A DNA stretch of 64,000 bases from Rhipicephalus microplus (taxonomy: Eukaryota; Arthropoda; Arachnida; Ixodida; Ixodidae): the NCBI RefSeq assembly GCF_043290135.1, contig NC_134710.1, positions 203,258,192 to 203,322,191 of the forward strand, written 5' to 3'. Both the position numbers and the translations under genes were made by a program. How positions within the stretch are numbered: position 1 is the first letter of the stretch; each line of letters opens with the position of its first letter. The notes beneath the pieces were generated by a model. It was given only the letters and a program-made list of their open reading frames with translations, did no database searches and was not told the origin of the DNA. Shown in pieces: positions 9,432 to 20,772 of this stretch.

Positions 9432-11054
9432 CTCTCCTGCTGACTTCTGCACTTGACTTCTGACTTCTGTACTTGAAGTTCATCATCAAATTACGCAACC
9501 ACTAATCAAAAATAAACCAATAGATTTTCAATTTTGATCTTTTTCTGTATCGCGGCCTTCGGTTTGTTTTTTTTGCCATGCTTTCCTAAAATCATCAGTT
9601 CAATTTGTTTGGTAGAACATGAGCATCAAGATACCTAGGCCAGTGTTTCAGAAAGCTGTCACGCATGCACTAGTACTCTTTTATTTAGTGCATGACACAG
9701 TGTCATACCTCCATAACTGATGAACGGAAAGTTGTTTGTACTCTTTTATTGAAGTGAAAAGAGTAACAATGGGACTGCACATTCCAGTGTTCTCCTAAAT
9801 GCAGAGAGATGTATGATATCTTGAAGAAAGTGTGCCATATAGCACTAGAAAATGTTTCCGTCTCAGACCATCTTGTAGAAAACGACCATCACAAGACAGC
9901 GGGACAAAACGGCGATGCACAAATGCCACGGCATGTAGGCGATGGCGGGCGCCCAGCTGGCGTGGCGACGGCAGGGGGGGGGGGAAGAAGGCGGGACGGC
10001 GTTTTTTTTTGTTTTTTTTGCGTGCTCATGCTTGTGGCTGAACGGTTCTGCGTAAGTTGATGCCGGCTCCTGGCGACAGGCTGGCGCGACAGAGATGGTG
10101 TCTCTCCCCTTTTTTTCTTTTTTTCCCTTTTTACACGGGCTCTTACCAGCTGTATGCGTGACTTCTGTGCCACGCGGATGTCATGGGTATTTTTTATTGC
10201 TGGACTTTCTATAGACAGAATTTTAGTCAGTACGCTGGAGCGCGCCGCCTATGTACCGTTCATTATACGGCACCTGACTTTGAGTGTACAGTCAAGGGGT
10301 GTTTACTACGCCATGTAGGAATTTTTCATTCAAACTAAAGGAATAATGAGCTAAATTCTTCATTGTTTTACACAATTCAGTATTATATTCAGTAATTAAA
10401 GCTGTATTACCTATCCCTAGTTTATACGGAAGTAATGCGAAGAAACACAAACAAAAAGTCACCTTACACTCGGTCAATCTCCTGCATTGGGTAAGGGCCA
10501 TAAGAAGAGGAGAAGAAAAAGAAGATAGCAAACGTATTCATGAGCAATTTGATTGTTATTGCTGGCCTTTCTTGGCACTGGAGTAAGCTTATGCAGCTTC
10601 GCTCTTAAACAGCTATGCCATCTTGCAAAGTATTTGAAGGCCCTAAATGTCACGAAGAAAGAATGCGAGAAACAGGCACTTGACACACGCGTAACTTGTT
10701 GCAGGTACCGACGATAGAGCGAGAGGACCATCGTTGCGTAATTGAGCTGTATGCCACTGTTCATAAGTAGTTCTCAATCCAGCACTAAGTGCAGTTCCAC
10801 TACTGTGAAACCTGAGGAAGTGCATAGCACGGTCACTCAGTGATTCCCATTAGCAGTTTTGCCCTGCGTTTACCGAACTGTCGATGACGTAAATGTTTGA
10901 GGTAAGCATATAAGGTTTTCCTGGCACTAGTAGCATTTCGTTCGAGATATTCGCCAACTCGGTGTGCCACATGTGCGCTACTTTTTTCTGTGCTTTATCG
11001 ACTTGGTGATTGTTATGACAATTGTTGCCTTCCTCTTCAGATGTAGCATTTAAG
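9432..11054. other. no recognised gene
   Basis: About 1.6 kb. It holds an 11-G run near 9974 and poly-T runs near 10005-10130, and some short open frames that match nothing I know. The G run is one base longer in copy B. I see no convincing RNA gene or exon. Confidence 0.5.
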
Positions 11055-11790
11055 GAGACGGAAAGCGCTGGTGGGTGTAGCAGTCTGTGCTTGGCGAGAC
11101 AGTGGTGTCCTTCTTGAAAGGCGCAGGTGTCTGCCACATGTTTTACCACGATAGCGTTGGAGAGCACGTGTCACAGAAAACCCGCCACCGGCGTCGGCCC
11201 CGTTGGTTGTGAGCGAAAAATCGTCTGTGCGCATGTGAGCGAAAAATCAAGTGTTCCGAGATAGCCGCGGGAGGACGCTACTTGTCCATACGTGCGCGCG
11301 AGATCACACTAAAAAGCCGCGCGTTCAAAGAAAGAAGTGCTCAAGGTCATGAGGCGTGGTAGTTTATTTGCCCTGCCACCCATCCCTGCTTAGATTCCAG
11401 CGCTTTCGTCGGGATGAAAGAACAGATAATGCAATTGCAGCATGTGTCAAACCTTTGTAACTTCACTCGCACTGGACGGATTCTTAAAATTTTTGCGGCC
11501 TTGACTTCGCCAGGCAATAAGCTCTTTTAGTGAATTCGTTCCATAGTTACTTAAAAAGCTGTTTCAGGACCCCTTTAACGCATTTTGTTCGACAGGTGTC
11601 ACGACAAAAACGAACCTATTCAGCGATAATAGAGCGCGCTGGTCCAATCTACAGTGTGCGTGTTTTTGTGCGTGCGTGTGTATGTAACAAACCATAATAA
11701 TAAGTATGCACTTAGCGGTTGAAGTGTGCACTAGGGCCCGGATTTCGCTATCACGTTCAACTCTTAAAGGCGAAGCTTAAGGGTTCCCCG
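11055..11790 (-). repeat. ~700-bp interspersed repeat family, copy A member
   Basis: On the minus strand this matches 18320-18960 on the plus strand through shared blocks: a segment around ATTTTTCGCTCACC..AACG, the CAAGTAGCGTCC..CGCGG..ATCTCGG segment, TTCATCCCGACGAAAGCGCTGG, a GTGTCACCTGTCGAAC segment and a GGGCCC..GTGCAC segment. A partial copy of one end is at 19345-19500. No coding capacity is evident, so it is probably a non-autonomous element of unknown class. Confidence 0.65.
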
Positions 11791-12221
11791 CTTCTCTTCG
11801 AAATGTTCTAGCAATTTTAGGTTCATTAAAGTGAGAACCTCTTGAATGTTTTTAATTATGTTATCCTAAGCCTTGCTCGCCTGTTTCAGCCTAGTTTTAA
11901 GAATCGGTCACCTCGTGTTAGGCTCTATTGACTATTTGCTTTTGAGCATGATCTAAAATGGTATTTGTGGGTGGTCGAAAAGCAGAGCGTCTAAAATGCT
12001 TCTCATTTACAACTCTGTTTGTAGATCCCACTAGCCAATTCAAGTTGTTTATATTGTTGCGGGCCGACTTCACTTGCTTTTGAAGCATGCAACAGAAAAC
12101 TTCAGATGTGGTGAGTGGACACGCGTGTCACAGTTTGAACGAAATTGTTAATTTTTAAAAAAATCCAGGCACAGAATAAGCATTATGATATATGGCTCTG
12201 TAGTGTTTGATTGCTGATCAA
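11791..12221. other. no recognised gene
   Basis: AT-rich sequence with no open frame or repeat that I can assign. Confidence 0.45.
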
Positions 12222-12335
12222 TATGCAGGGTTTAACGTGCCAAGACCACCATATGATTATATTAGACGCCATGGTGGGGGCCTCCCAAAATGTCGACCAC
12301 TTGGTGTTCTTTACCATGCACTAAAATCTAAGCGT
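12222..12335 (-). mobile_element. SINE tail fragment (copy A)
   Basis: The segment GGGTTTAACGTGCCAAGACCACCATATGATTAT and the following body match the 3' half of the Ruka-type SINE read on the minus strand. The tRNA-like head is absent. Confidence 0.7.
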
Positions 12336-12791
12336 ACCAACCTGCAGAATTTTTCATTGCATCAAAAAACGCCAGGCCTGCATGAAAGGCACAGCACCGT
12401 CACAACGAAAGCTAGAAGAGCAGCCTTCCAGAGCCTTTTCTAAACACCTATTGAATAACTGCTGCAAGCACACTTGCTGAGTACCCACTGCGGCATCATT
12501 AATAATAATCTCTGCGTAGTAGAACGGCATCCGCTGTGCTATTTTTTGTCAATATTCTGGGAAGCGTGTTATCTGCTTAAATATTGCGAAAAATTTTGTG
12601 CCAATTGTTCGTGCAGTGGCTGACGATGATGAAGAATTATGCCTCAAATGGTATGTTGCTACATTTATCAGCTGGACAAAAACAAGCTTTCGTAATAGGT
12701 TGGAGCATTGGACGACCCACTCAATACGCTATTTGCATTGTTCGATGCCTGGTTGTTCTTTTGCTGTTCTAAAATGCATTATTACTCATAT
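12336..12791. other. no recognised gene
   Basis: Unassigned sequence up to the LTR at 12792. Short frames at 12584-12790 show no recognisable motif. Confidence 0.45.
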
Positions 12792-12905
12792 TGTAGCGGA
12801 TCATAGCAACGGGGTGACCGGTGCGTGAGGAGTAGACCGGGGAGGGAGAACGACAAAGAGTGATGTGTTGGATTGTGTTCGAGTGAGTGGTTTTTCTAGG
12901 TTACA
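12792..12905 (+). repeat. 5' LTR of Ty3/gypsy element 2 (copy A)
   Basis: It is 114 bp long with TG...CA ends and pairs with 60059-60174 at roughly 90% identity. It is unusually short for an LTR but bounded on both sides by the expected primer binding site and polypurine tract signals. Confidence 0.85.
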
Positions 12906-12960
12906 TTTGGTGGCAGTGGTGACAACGTGAACCCACGTTTACAAGGAGTAAGGCTGCCGT

Positions 12961-13897
12961 GATGACAGCAACAGTCGGCCCTTCACAGATGCACCTTACG
13001 AAAGACACGTCGTCCACTGCCCTGGAACCTCCTGTTCTGACTACGCAGGAAAGCTTGGAACAGGCCGTGGGAACCCCTGTCTCCTCACACATACCGCCAC
13101 CAGCGCCCCATCAGCCTCTCTTGTCGAAGTTTTATGTCGAGGATACGTCAAATCACCCTCAACAGTCAAGCGCTGGTGCCAGTCTACCTACACCTGACTG
13201 CTCGCAAGTCCTTGTTTTATAAGGTGAAGCCGACAGACAAGCCCCTATGCAAAATATCGAAACCTGCTTCGCTACCCGGTTGCTCTCTCTTGATGCCACT
13301 CTCGCCCAACGTGCCCCGACGGCGGATGTCGTCGCCGACCTAGCTGCGCGGCTCTCCGTCACTGAGGAGTAGTCTGGCCTTCAGCAACGTGTGTCTACCA
13401 CGGTCGAACGAAATGTTCCTGTGTCAGCTCAGCCTCGGTTTTTCAGAGCATAACTTCCACCACCTACTTTCGATGGCACCACGCCGTGGACAGCATTTTT
13501 GGCGCAGTTGAAAACCGTTGCTGCCCCAAACGGCTGGACAGTTCAAAATAAAGCTCAGGCGCTCGTTGTACAGCTCCGTGGCGCCGCGGTTGAATACGTC
13601 GAGTACATCCCACAAGTCGTTCGCTCGAACAATGGAGCTGTAGTCGTGGCGCTGGAAACCAGATTTGGCAACAGTCACCTTCTTAAGCTCTACCTCACAC
13701 AACTGAAACACGTCCGGCAATGTCGCCGCGACTTTCAAGAGCTCGCTGCTCACGTCGACAGCTTGTCCCGAAAGGCCTTGTCGGGTTGCTCTACCGTAAC
13801 CATAGACCTTATTGCGGCTAATGCCTTTGTTGATGCCATCAATATCAGAAGCGTCCAGCACTTCGTCCGCCTCGCTCGTCTAACTGACGTACGGTAA
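12961..13897 (+). pseudogene. gag of Ty3/gypsy element 2, degenerate (copy A)
   Basis: It starts at an ATG 55 nt after the LTR. The first 88 codons are open and proline- and threonine-rich, then frames break around 13220-13440. From 13499 a 132-codon frame encodes a recognisable capsid segment: AQLKTVAAPNGWTVQNKAQAL, then ALETRFGNSHLLKLYLTQLK and FQELAAHVDSLSRKA. This pattern is common in arthropod Ty3/gypsy gag. Gag would form the particle that packages element RNA. The stops and shifts preclude a full protein. Confidence 0.8.
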
Positions 13898-14059
13898 AGC
13901 TTTAGCTGTCGCTCTTGAGGCGAAGATACAAGAGCGCTCGCAAGCAACTGAGGATTCATACAGCCCTATTGAAAAAACCTCCACAATTAGAATGGTGAAT
14001 TCCACCATCCATCATTTTGGTTGATTATGGTACTGGAAATGTTAGTGGCACATGGTGTA

Positions 14060-14104
14060 TATACACTATATGCACTATATACACTATATACACTATATGC
14101 ATCC
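14060..14104. repeat. TATACACTATATGC-type simple repeat at duplication breakpoint
   Basis: Short imperfect units of CACTATATAC/GC begin exactly where identity with copy B ends. Confidence 0.8.
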
Positions 14105-15304
14105 ACGCACGCGCTCAAAGGTCCCAGACTAACAGACAAGTCTGCTTGCCCTCTGCTTGGCATCTGCAGAAAATCTGCAGACGTGGTCTGCACGGGGGTG
14201 ACTGGTGGGTAGCTGATAGGTGACTGAAAGGTTAAACCCATTCAATCATTATAATCGAATATGCCATCTTCTAAAATGTGTAGATACTTACATATAGGTT
14301 ACATACGTGTACGCGCACGCACTCTGGAAGCACATTATCAGAAAATTATGCTAGCCATCTGCTCGGCGTCTGCATAAGACCGAGACTACAGAAAGGTCGA
14401 GTCTACAGAAAGGTGATTGGGGTGAATGATGGGTGGCTCGTAGATGAAAGGATGGTCAAACCGATATTTGTAAGGGTAGCTTTAACGTCGCATTTCCCAC
14501 TTACGTTCACCCAGCGAATAATTGCGGCCAACAAAAGGGACAACGCGACGAGCATTGCGTTTCCCACTGCTAAGGCAGCGTTGGTCAATAACTCCAACAT
14601 GCCACTAGTAGGCTACCTCCCAAGTTCGGCGTCCGATCATTCATGCTCTTCTGGCTGTCACTTCAATTTCTCTGGTTCTATTCTCACTTTTAACCACTAA
14701 AGCTACCACAAGCATCTATGACCACAACAGTTTCTTTAATCACCAATGATAGACGTTTGTCATCGTGATAGAGATGTATGACTAGAGTCATTGCGTATCC
14801 ATCCACGTTAATTCATTATATAACTGTCAAACACCAAATCACATTGAACAAGCTCTCTTACAATAATGTACAGTAAACCATAAACTACTTCTGTAAAAAC
14901 ACATTTCACTTTCGTGTTTTACCTATTCCTATAACTGAGGAAATAATCATGTTTTTTCACCCTAGGGCTCTACACCTAGCAGATATAACTATGAGACAAA
15001 AGAAGTAACCCAAATATAAAAATCTAATGCAATTACCAAACAGACCTTCAAGGTTGAAACACACTAGGGAAACAGTGAAGAAACAGCTGCTTCATGATAC
15101 AAATGGTGCCAGTGAGACCTTCGTCGCCAAAATTTTTAGACATGTACGCATCACGCCATCTCTCCGCTAAGGCAACGCGCCCCATCATAACAAAATCCGT
15201 GCGCGCATGCACGCACGGAGGCAAGCGCGCACACGCACACACGCACACATACACACATACAACATAAAAACACCATATCTCACAATTGAGATATCGCATT
15301 CATA
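14105..15304. other. no recognised gene
   Basis: Two loosely similar stretches (about 14104-14235 and 14310-14465) share GCACGC..CTC, a GGTGACTG/GGTGATTG..GGGTGG block and GGT..AAACC. They may be a diverged local duplication. A (CA)-rich patch lies at about 15225-15262. No coding sequence is recognised. Confidence 0.4.
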
Positions 15305-15530
15305 ACAGCTCTCGCTTTCGGATATCGGCTGCCGACCCACTGGTCGCGGGATCGAATCACGGTGGTGACGGCTACGTTTTCAATGGAGGAGAAAACGCTG
15401 CAGGCCATTGTGGTCAGGTTTGGGTGTATGTTAAAGAACCCCAGGTGGTCGAAATTCCTGGAGCCCTCCTCTACAGCATGACTCGTAATCATATGGTGAT
15501 TTCGGTACGTTAAACACGAAATATCATATC
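15305..15530 (+). mobile_element. tick tRNA-derived SINE, diverged
   Basis: A Ruka-type body with CGGCTGCCGACCCACTGG, a B-box-like GGGATCGAATC, GTTAAAGAACCCCAGGTGG, and the tail with a TAATCATATGGTG block. The first ~30 nt of the head are altered. Confidence 0.85.
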
Positions 15531-15769
15531 GTTTTCAGATACTAGGAAACCATTAGTGCATTTTCCCCCGTATTTAGAAACGCTTCTTGACTTAAACATG
15601 ACTTGCTACCACCTTCAATGCAGCACAAATGTGTTTAGAACACGCTGCTTTATGCGGCGCCAAAAAGCACAAACGCACAAACGTGTTTCCTACACCCTAC
15701 ATTGAAGGCAGCCAAGTCAAGTTCAAATACACTCTAAGGCAAAATTACCCGAAAAAAGAGTAACGGAGC

Positions 15770-17050
15770 CCAATGGGCGCGCGCGTTGAACGAATAGACC
15801 GTTGAGGAGCAACCACAGAGAGAAGCGCGCCGCGCGAAACAACTTAGTCTCCAAGCACAATCCAAAGGGATGAACCGCCCTGGGATTGCAGGCAGCGCGA
15901 AAAGCGTTGCCAAGGTGACTAATCATCCTTCTCTTCCACTGCTGGCTCAGTCTTTCCTCGTATTTTACTGGCGACGGTTCGCGTTGCGTCGCGCTTAGAG
16001 TGCTCGACCCCAGCCACCTGGCTTAGACAATCTCGGAATTACGACGTGGTGCTTGTGTTTACGCTTGGATGAGCGTGGGCTGCTTCTTTTGCGTTTCGCT
16101 GCACCCATGAAGTCTGGAGCAAGTCTCGACACGTCACCACGCCACCCTGTATATCTCTGGCTTCAAGTTATTCACGACCAACACACGACAGCAACAGTTG
16201 GGAAGGCCAATATGGCGGCCGAGAAGACATCAGGCCTATCGAATATATACTTCAGTCCGACTCAGGGCAGAAAGCAGCACTGGATTCTTAAGCAAGTGGG
16301 TTATCGTTCTTCATTCTACTCCACTTGTCGCGTGTGTGATACGGATCGCGCTTTCCGGCAACGGGCTAGGTCGTTGGTGTATATCACACGCACGAAATGA
16401 ATCGCGAGGGTCAGCTTCGGCGTCCGCAGTTCGCCTGTGCTTTGCGACCGCCTGGAAATTGGCCGCCATTGCCGTCGGTCTTCCGTACGCTCGCTCATCG
16501 AGTGCTCGCTTGTCTTCGCCGCCGCATGAGCTCCGGGCTGACGCTATTGGGCTGAGACCTCGTCACTGTGTTGGGAGTCGTTGAAAACACCTTGCGGGTT
16601 CTCGTAAACAGCTTGGTTGTAGTATGTCACACGCTGTAAGTGCACCAGCACGGGCTGGCGGGGCTCTCGTTAGCATCAGAACTCACTGAAAATTGGTCGC
16701 CATTATAGTTCGTCTTCCCGTCAGTCGGTCGCAATCAGCTCGGCGCCGTCCGTTCGCTGCGGCGGCGGAGTCGCGTGTGCGCGCTCCACTCGCTCAAGTT
16801 TGTGGAAAAGGGCTGCATTACCGTCGATTTCTCCAACGCTAGCTCCAAACCAACTCGGCGCTGTTCGTGGGGTGGTCAAGCGTATGCTCGCTCTTCTGTT
16901 CGAAGTTCGCTGGCGACAGACACTCCGCGTGCAGCGCCGTGTTTGGTCTCGCGTTCGCTTGCTCGAGCTGAACGACGTCACTCGCTTAGGACTCGCCGAC
17001 TTGTTAGCGACACAGTGGTTCGCAGAGTTGTGACTGTGGCCGCCGCTCCT
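15770..17050. promoter_or_regulatory. GC- and CpG-rich stretch, possible promoter region
   Basis: This stretch is visibly richer in CpG than its surroundings, for example around 15775-15835 and 16730-17050. At about 16209-16219 AATATGGCGGC matches the YY1-type motif that often lies just downstream of housekeeping start sites. Open frames here (16198-16584, 16775-17167) show no known domain. Promoter function is inference. Confidence 0.3.
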
Positions 17051-17195
17051 AAGCTGTTGCGCTACGGGGATCGAAATGAGTCTTTGACGATATGTGACAT
17101 CACGGTGAAATTATTAGCATGTCACATCTTCTCATATGCATTTGTATTCATCCTCTGTCAAGTGTGACTCACTATTTTACATACTTATTGTGCAG

Positions 17196-17299
17196 CCGTG
17201 GGCACACATTGTGCTGAAGACTGTGCGCTAGCGTCTGCGATGCCCGTCATCCATCTCGTTCTTCAGAGCAGCTTCAGAAGGACTGTGCGAGATGTGAAG
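17196..17299 (+). other. exon-like unit 1
   Basis: A 104-nt segment preceded by a pyrimidine-rich stretch ending GTGCAG and followed by GTAAAG, consistent acceptor and donor signals. Its start (CCGTGG..ACACA..TG..GAAG.CTG) is repeated at 17427. No long reading frame is conserved between the units, so a non-coding transcript is as likely as a coding one. Confidence 0.3.
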
Positions 17300-17426
17300 G
17301 TAAAGTTATTTGTGTGTGATATTTTAACGCTTCTTTTTATAATAACGTGCACGTACTTGTTATATGCGTGCATCTTCATCTTCTGTCACGCGTCTAACTA
17401 TTTTTACTTCATTATTGTACGTGCAG

Positions 17427-17523
17427 CCGTGGAAACACAACATGCAGAAGGCTGCGTGCGCTGGCGTCTGCTATGCCTGTCATCTATCGCTTCCGTCGGA
17501 GGAGCTCCACAAGGAGTGAACAA
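17427..17523 (+). other. exon-like unit 2 (tandem relative of unit 1)
   Basis: It also follows a pyrimidine-rich tract and GTGCAG. It is similar to unit 1 over about 75 nt, including CCGTGG.., GCTGCGTGCGCTGGCGTCTGC and ATGCC.GTCATC.ATC. No clear donor follows, so the right end is approximate. Confidence 0.3.
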
Positions 17524-17847
17524 GATTAGACAACGAGACTGGACTTGTACACTTCACCATGAATGCACTTAAAAAAATGGAGAAAATCTATGTGTATGTA
17601 GAAAAGTAAAAGATTTCGAGGTCTAACTTTTGTCTTTCGTTGTTGCCGTGACTGCGAAAGCAGTTACACATAGGTGGCTAACTACTTTTTCGCGTGTTCT
17701 TTTATGGGTAATTCGTTGCTCACTGCACAGAAAAATAGGCGAAAAAAGTATTAGGCCTGGCGGAAAATAAACAAAAAACAATGTTTGAACTAGGGACAAA
17801 AAGTTCATCCGCTTGGAGTATTACAGTGGATCAACCATTTGTCCGGC

Positions 17848-18015
17848 AAGGTGCAACTGTGAGGACTAACGATTGCCCAGTAAGGTGTAAATGTGGGTAA
17901 TAACAGTTGCCCTATAAGGTGCAAATGTGAGGACTAAATGTTAGTTGTTTAAGGTGAATTGTGCGACTAACGGTTACTTATCGAGGTGTAAATGTGAGGA
18001 CTAAATGTTAGTCCC
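17848..18015. repeat. 34-bp minisatellite, about five imperfect units
   Basis: Units of the form AAGGTGCAAATGTGAGGACT followed by AA(C)GNTTGCCC-type sequence repeat with a period near 34 bp. Confidence 0.8.
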
Positions 18016-18319
18016 TCGAGCTCGTCTGTGGGGACCAGCTGTTAGGCCCGGTGCCGGAAGTCCTTAAAGGGATTGATGGTTGTGGCAGCCCCATTAGTGC
18101 CCAAAAGAACGAACCGCACACCCTTTTAACAGCCTTTTGCCTTAGAGTGTAGCATTTCTGAATTCGGTGGTTTGGCATTATTCTAATAACGTGCCATGAA
18201 ACGCCTACGTTCTCCAAGTTTTTGATTTCGCCCCACAGCCTACGATAGCTGCCTCTATTTAAACCCGCTTTTGCTTGTTTCAACTTGTATTAGAGGTGTC
18301 AGAGAAAAGGTTTGAAATA

Positions 18320-18960
18320 AGTTGGGGGACTCTTAAGCTTTGCCTTTAAGAATTAAACGCGACATTGAAATCCGGCCCCTAGTGCACTCTTCGACCGCTA
18401 AGCGCATACTTATTCATATGTTTTGTTACATACACGCACACAGTATATTGGACCAGCGCGCGCTATTATCGCCGAACAGGCTCGTTTACGCCGTGACACC
18501 TGTCGAACGAAATACGTTAAAGGGGCCCCAAAACAATGTTTCAAGTAACCATGGAATTAATTCACTAGAAGAGCTTATAGCCTCACGAATTCAACGCCAC
18601 AAACATTTTAAGAATCCGTCCAGTTCGTGTGGAGTTACAAAGATTTGTCGCATGCTGCAAGTGCATTATCTCTTCTCTCGTCCCTTCGAAAGCGCTGGAA
18701 GCTAAGCAGGGAGGGGTGGCAGGGCAAAGAAAATACTGCGCCTCGTGACCTTGAGCACTTTTTTTTTTTCAAATGCGGGGCTTTTCCAGTGCGATCGCGC
18801 GCGCACGCATGTACAAGTAGCGGCCTACCGCGGCCATCTCGGTAACTTGATTTTTAGGTCACAGACGCACAGACGATTTTTCGCTCACCAGCAACGGAGC
18901 TGATGCCGGCGGTGGGTTTTCTGCGACACGAGCTGTTTAACGCTATCGCGTAATACGAAC
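18320..18960 (+). repeat. ~650-bp interspersed repeat, plus-strand member
   Basis: Reverse complement relative of 11055-11790 and 50945-51680, with shared blocks across most of its length. A poly-T run at about 18759 and GC-rich CGCGCGCGCACGC are internal variations. There is no coding capacity. Confidence 0.65.
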
Positions 18961-18981
18961 TTTGGCACATGTGGAGCGAGT

Positions 18982-19267
18982 GAAATGGCCACGAGCGCGA
19001 TATAAGCGTAGCATATAGTCGTGTTCGAAATGACACGAATGTCATGATTATCATGTTCAGACGTGTCGTTCACCTTCACCGTCTGATCGCGTCAGGTGAT
19101 ACTGAATTTAGTATATATTAAGAAGGCGAAACAGCCGCGAGCGCATCATAACCGTGGCATGTAGTCATATTCTTACATGCCACGCATCTCATGATTATCA
19201 TGTTTCGATCAGTCATATACTTTCGTCATTCAGTGATGTCTCACAATACTAAATTTTGGTATATACG
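18982..19267. repeat. tandem pair of ~145-bp units
   Basis: Both units run from GAAA.(G/A)GCC(A/G)CGAGCGC through TCATGATTATCATGTT to ATACT(G)AATTT(A/T)G(T/G)TATATA. They are clearly diverged from each other. Confidence 0.75.
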
Positions 19268-19344
19268 ACCTTCACGCTACCGAAGATCCCCATCTTCTCG
19301 ACGACGTGCCACATCACCGGCGCCGGGAAACTAGGCGACGCGAC

Positions 19345-19500
19345 CGGTGGAGTGCGATCACACGCACACGCGTGAACAAGTAGCGGCCTCCCGCGGCTAT
19401 CTCGGTAACTTGAATTTTCGGTCACACCCAACGAGGCTGACGCCAGCAGCGGGTTTTCTGCGCCACGAGCTCTTTAACGCTACCACGCTAAAATTCGGGA
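19345..19500 (+). repeat. partial copy of the interspersed repeat
   Basis: It shares AGTGCGATC, AACAAGTAGCGGCCT, CGCGG..ATCTCGGTAACTTGA and GGGTTTTCTGCG..ACGAGCT with 18788-18945. Confidence 0.75.
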
Positions 19501-20772
19501 GATCCCACGTACCTGGAAAGCGACGTTTTGAGAAGCAGTGGAGGGAAGGTGACCGTGTTGCATTTTTTTATTGAGCGACGCGTCATGTAAGGACGCTACA
19601 TATATTTACAAATGTTGCACACAGAGAAGTATGTTTAAGAGTTGCAGATGTTCATATAACCAGTTGTTTTCACTAACACTTCGATGCCAACAGGAACATG
19701 GGTATTAGCAACACCAAAAGCTTATATGAAGGGCTGATGCTCGCGAGGATGCGGACCCTGGACACTGCTGCATAAAAAAATTGGCCCCGTATCTGCATGT
19801 TACACTGCAAACGTCGTCAAAAGAGGATAGTCTCTCGTCTGGAGAGAGTGGACAAAACGTTTATGTGATGTTCAGCGCAAGAAAATTGGTGAATGGTATT
19901 CTGGAGGCGCTGCCTTAGAGTGCCTCGAGCGTGCAGCGGAGGTCAGCGAGCGCAAGACACGTCACTCGTGAGACATGAGGGCTATCTGGCACTTACCTTG
20001 AAAAAGAAAGCGATCGTGCCCTGCGCGCCCGTCTCGGAGGTGAGTAGGTGTAGACAGGTCCCGGAAACCCCAAGTTCCCACAATGGCCGTATAGGGTGAA
20101 AAAACCAACCGCGGTGAGTTTAGTCATGTGGGTGCGTAGTGGAACTACTAACTCCAATTTTAGCCTTCGGGTAAGTTAGTGTGCATTTCCCCTGTTAGGG
20201 GCGCTCAACGCGGCTAAAGTTTTTATTTCAAGATGTATCTAAAGACTGTTAATTATAGTTACCACGTCGTTGTTTATAAAAAAATTTATAAAATTTTTTT
20301 TGTATTGCTTTTACTATTATTACAAGAGCGGTTACTGAGTTAATGTATGTAAGCGAACGGGTCTAAAGGCGGTAAACCATGTCAGCTGCTGCGCTTCACC
20401 GACGTCCGGCTGCGCAGCCTCCAGCGTGAAATTTCAACGCCAGCAAATTGCTTGGAGACTGCCTACGAAAACGAAAAAATCATGCACATTGTGGGCATGT
20501 TCGCCGGTGAGTGAAAATGCGCTGCTTTAAATCTAAATATGGCCCTTTTCTTTGCCCGCGTTACAGGTTTTGTCATTTCATAAGACTTTTCAAATTGTAC
20601 AGCTATCGAGATGCACACCTAGTGAATGTTTGAGGTTGTTTACTTTGTTGTCACATTCGCTAAAAATATCTTTACTGCTAAAATTTGTAACACAGATCAC
20701 AGCATAAGTTCTACCTGTTTCTGCTTAAAATGAGTCTGCTGCAATATATGCTCATAAATTCAATGCATAATG
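19501..20772. other. no recognised gene
   Basis: About 1.3 kb, AT-rich in its middle (20250-20310), with no recognisable coding sequence, RNA gene or repeat. Confidence 0.5.

Larger units (their letters stand above)
1..14059 (+). repeat. ~14 kb direct duplication, copy A
   Basis: This block repeats almost base for base at 39895-53949 in the same orientation. Substitutions found by eye are at 492 (G/A), 1545 (G/T), 4866 (C/A), 7346 (C/T), 10118 (T/A) and 12329 (T/C). Length differs at the TA tract after 2671, the GAT tract after 4450 and a G run near 9975. Identity stops at 14059/53949, where this copy runs into a TATATACACTATATGC-type repeat. The left end is not visible because the block already covers base 1. 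It may be a recent segmental duplication or an assembly or haplotype artefact. Confidence 0.97.
12792..14059 (+). mobile_element. Ty3/gypsy element 2, truncated copy (5' LTR and gag only)
   Basis: A 114-bp LTR (12792-12905, TGTAGCGG...GTTACA) is followed by a TGGTGGCAGTGGTGAC primer binding site-like stretch at 12908 and a degenerate gag. The element is cut off at the duplication breakpoint. The other block copy continues to a matching 3' LTR at 60059-60174. Confidence 0.85.
15730..18149. mobile_element. possible TA-flanked inverted-terminal element (speculative)
   Basis: CACTCTAAGGCAAAA at 15730 recurs as a reverse complement ending at 18149. Each end is bordered by TA, as expected for a Tc1/mariner-type insertion. 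No transposase is visible between them. Similarity past the first 15 nt is weak, so these may instead be ends of two unrelated short elements. Confidence 0.3.

Noticed and set aside
16198..17167. Overlapping 128- and 130-codon frames as a gene
   Set aside because: GC-rich sequence readily gives open frames, and no domain or conserved start was recognisable.
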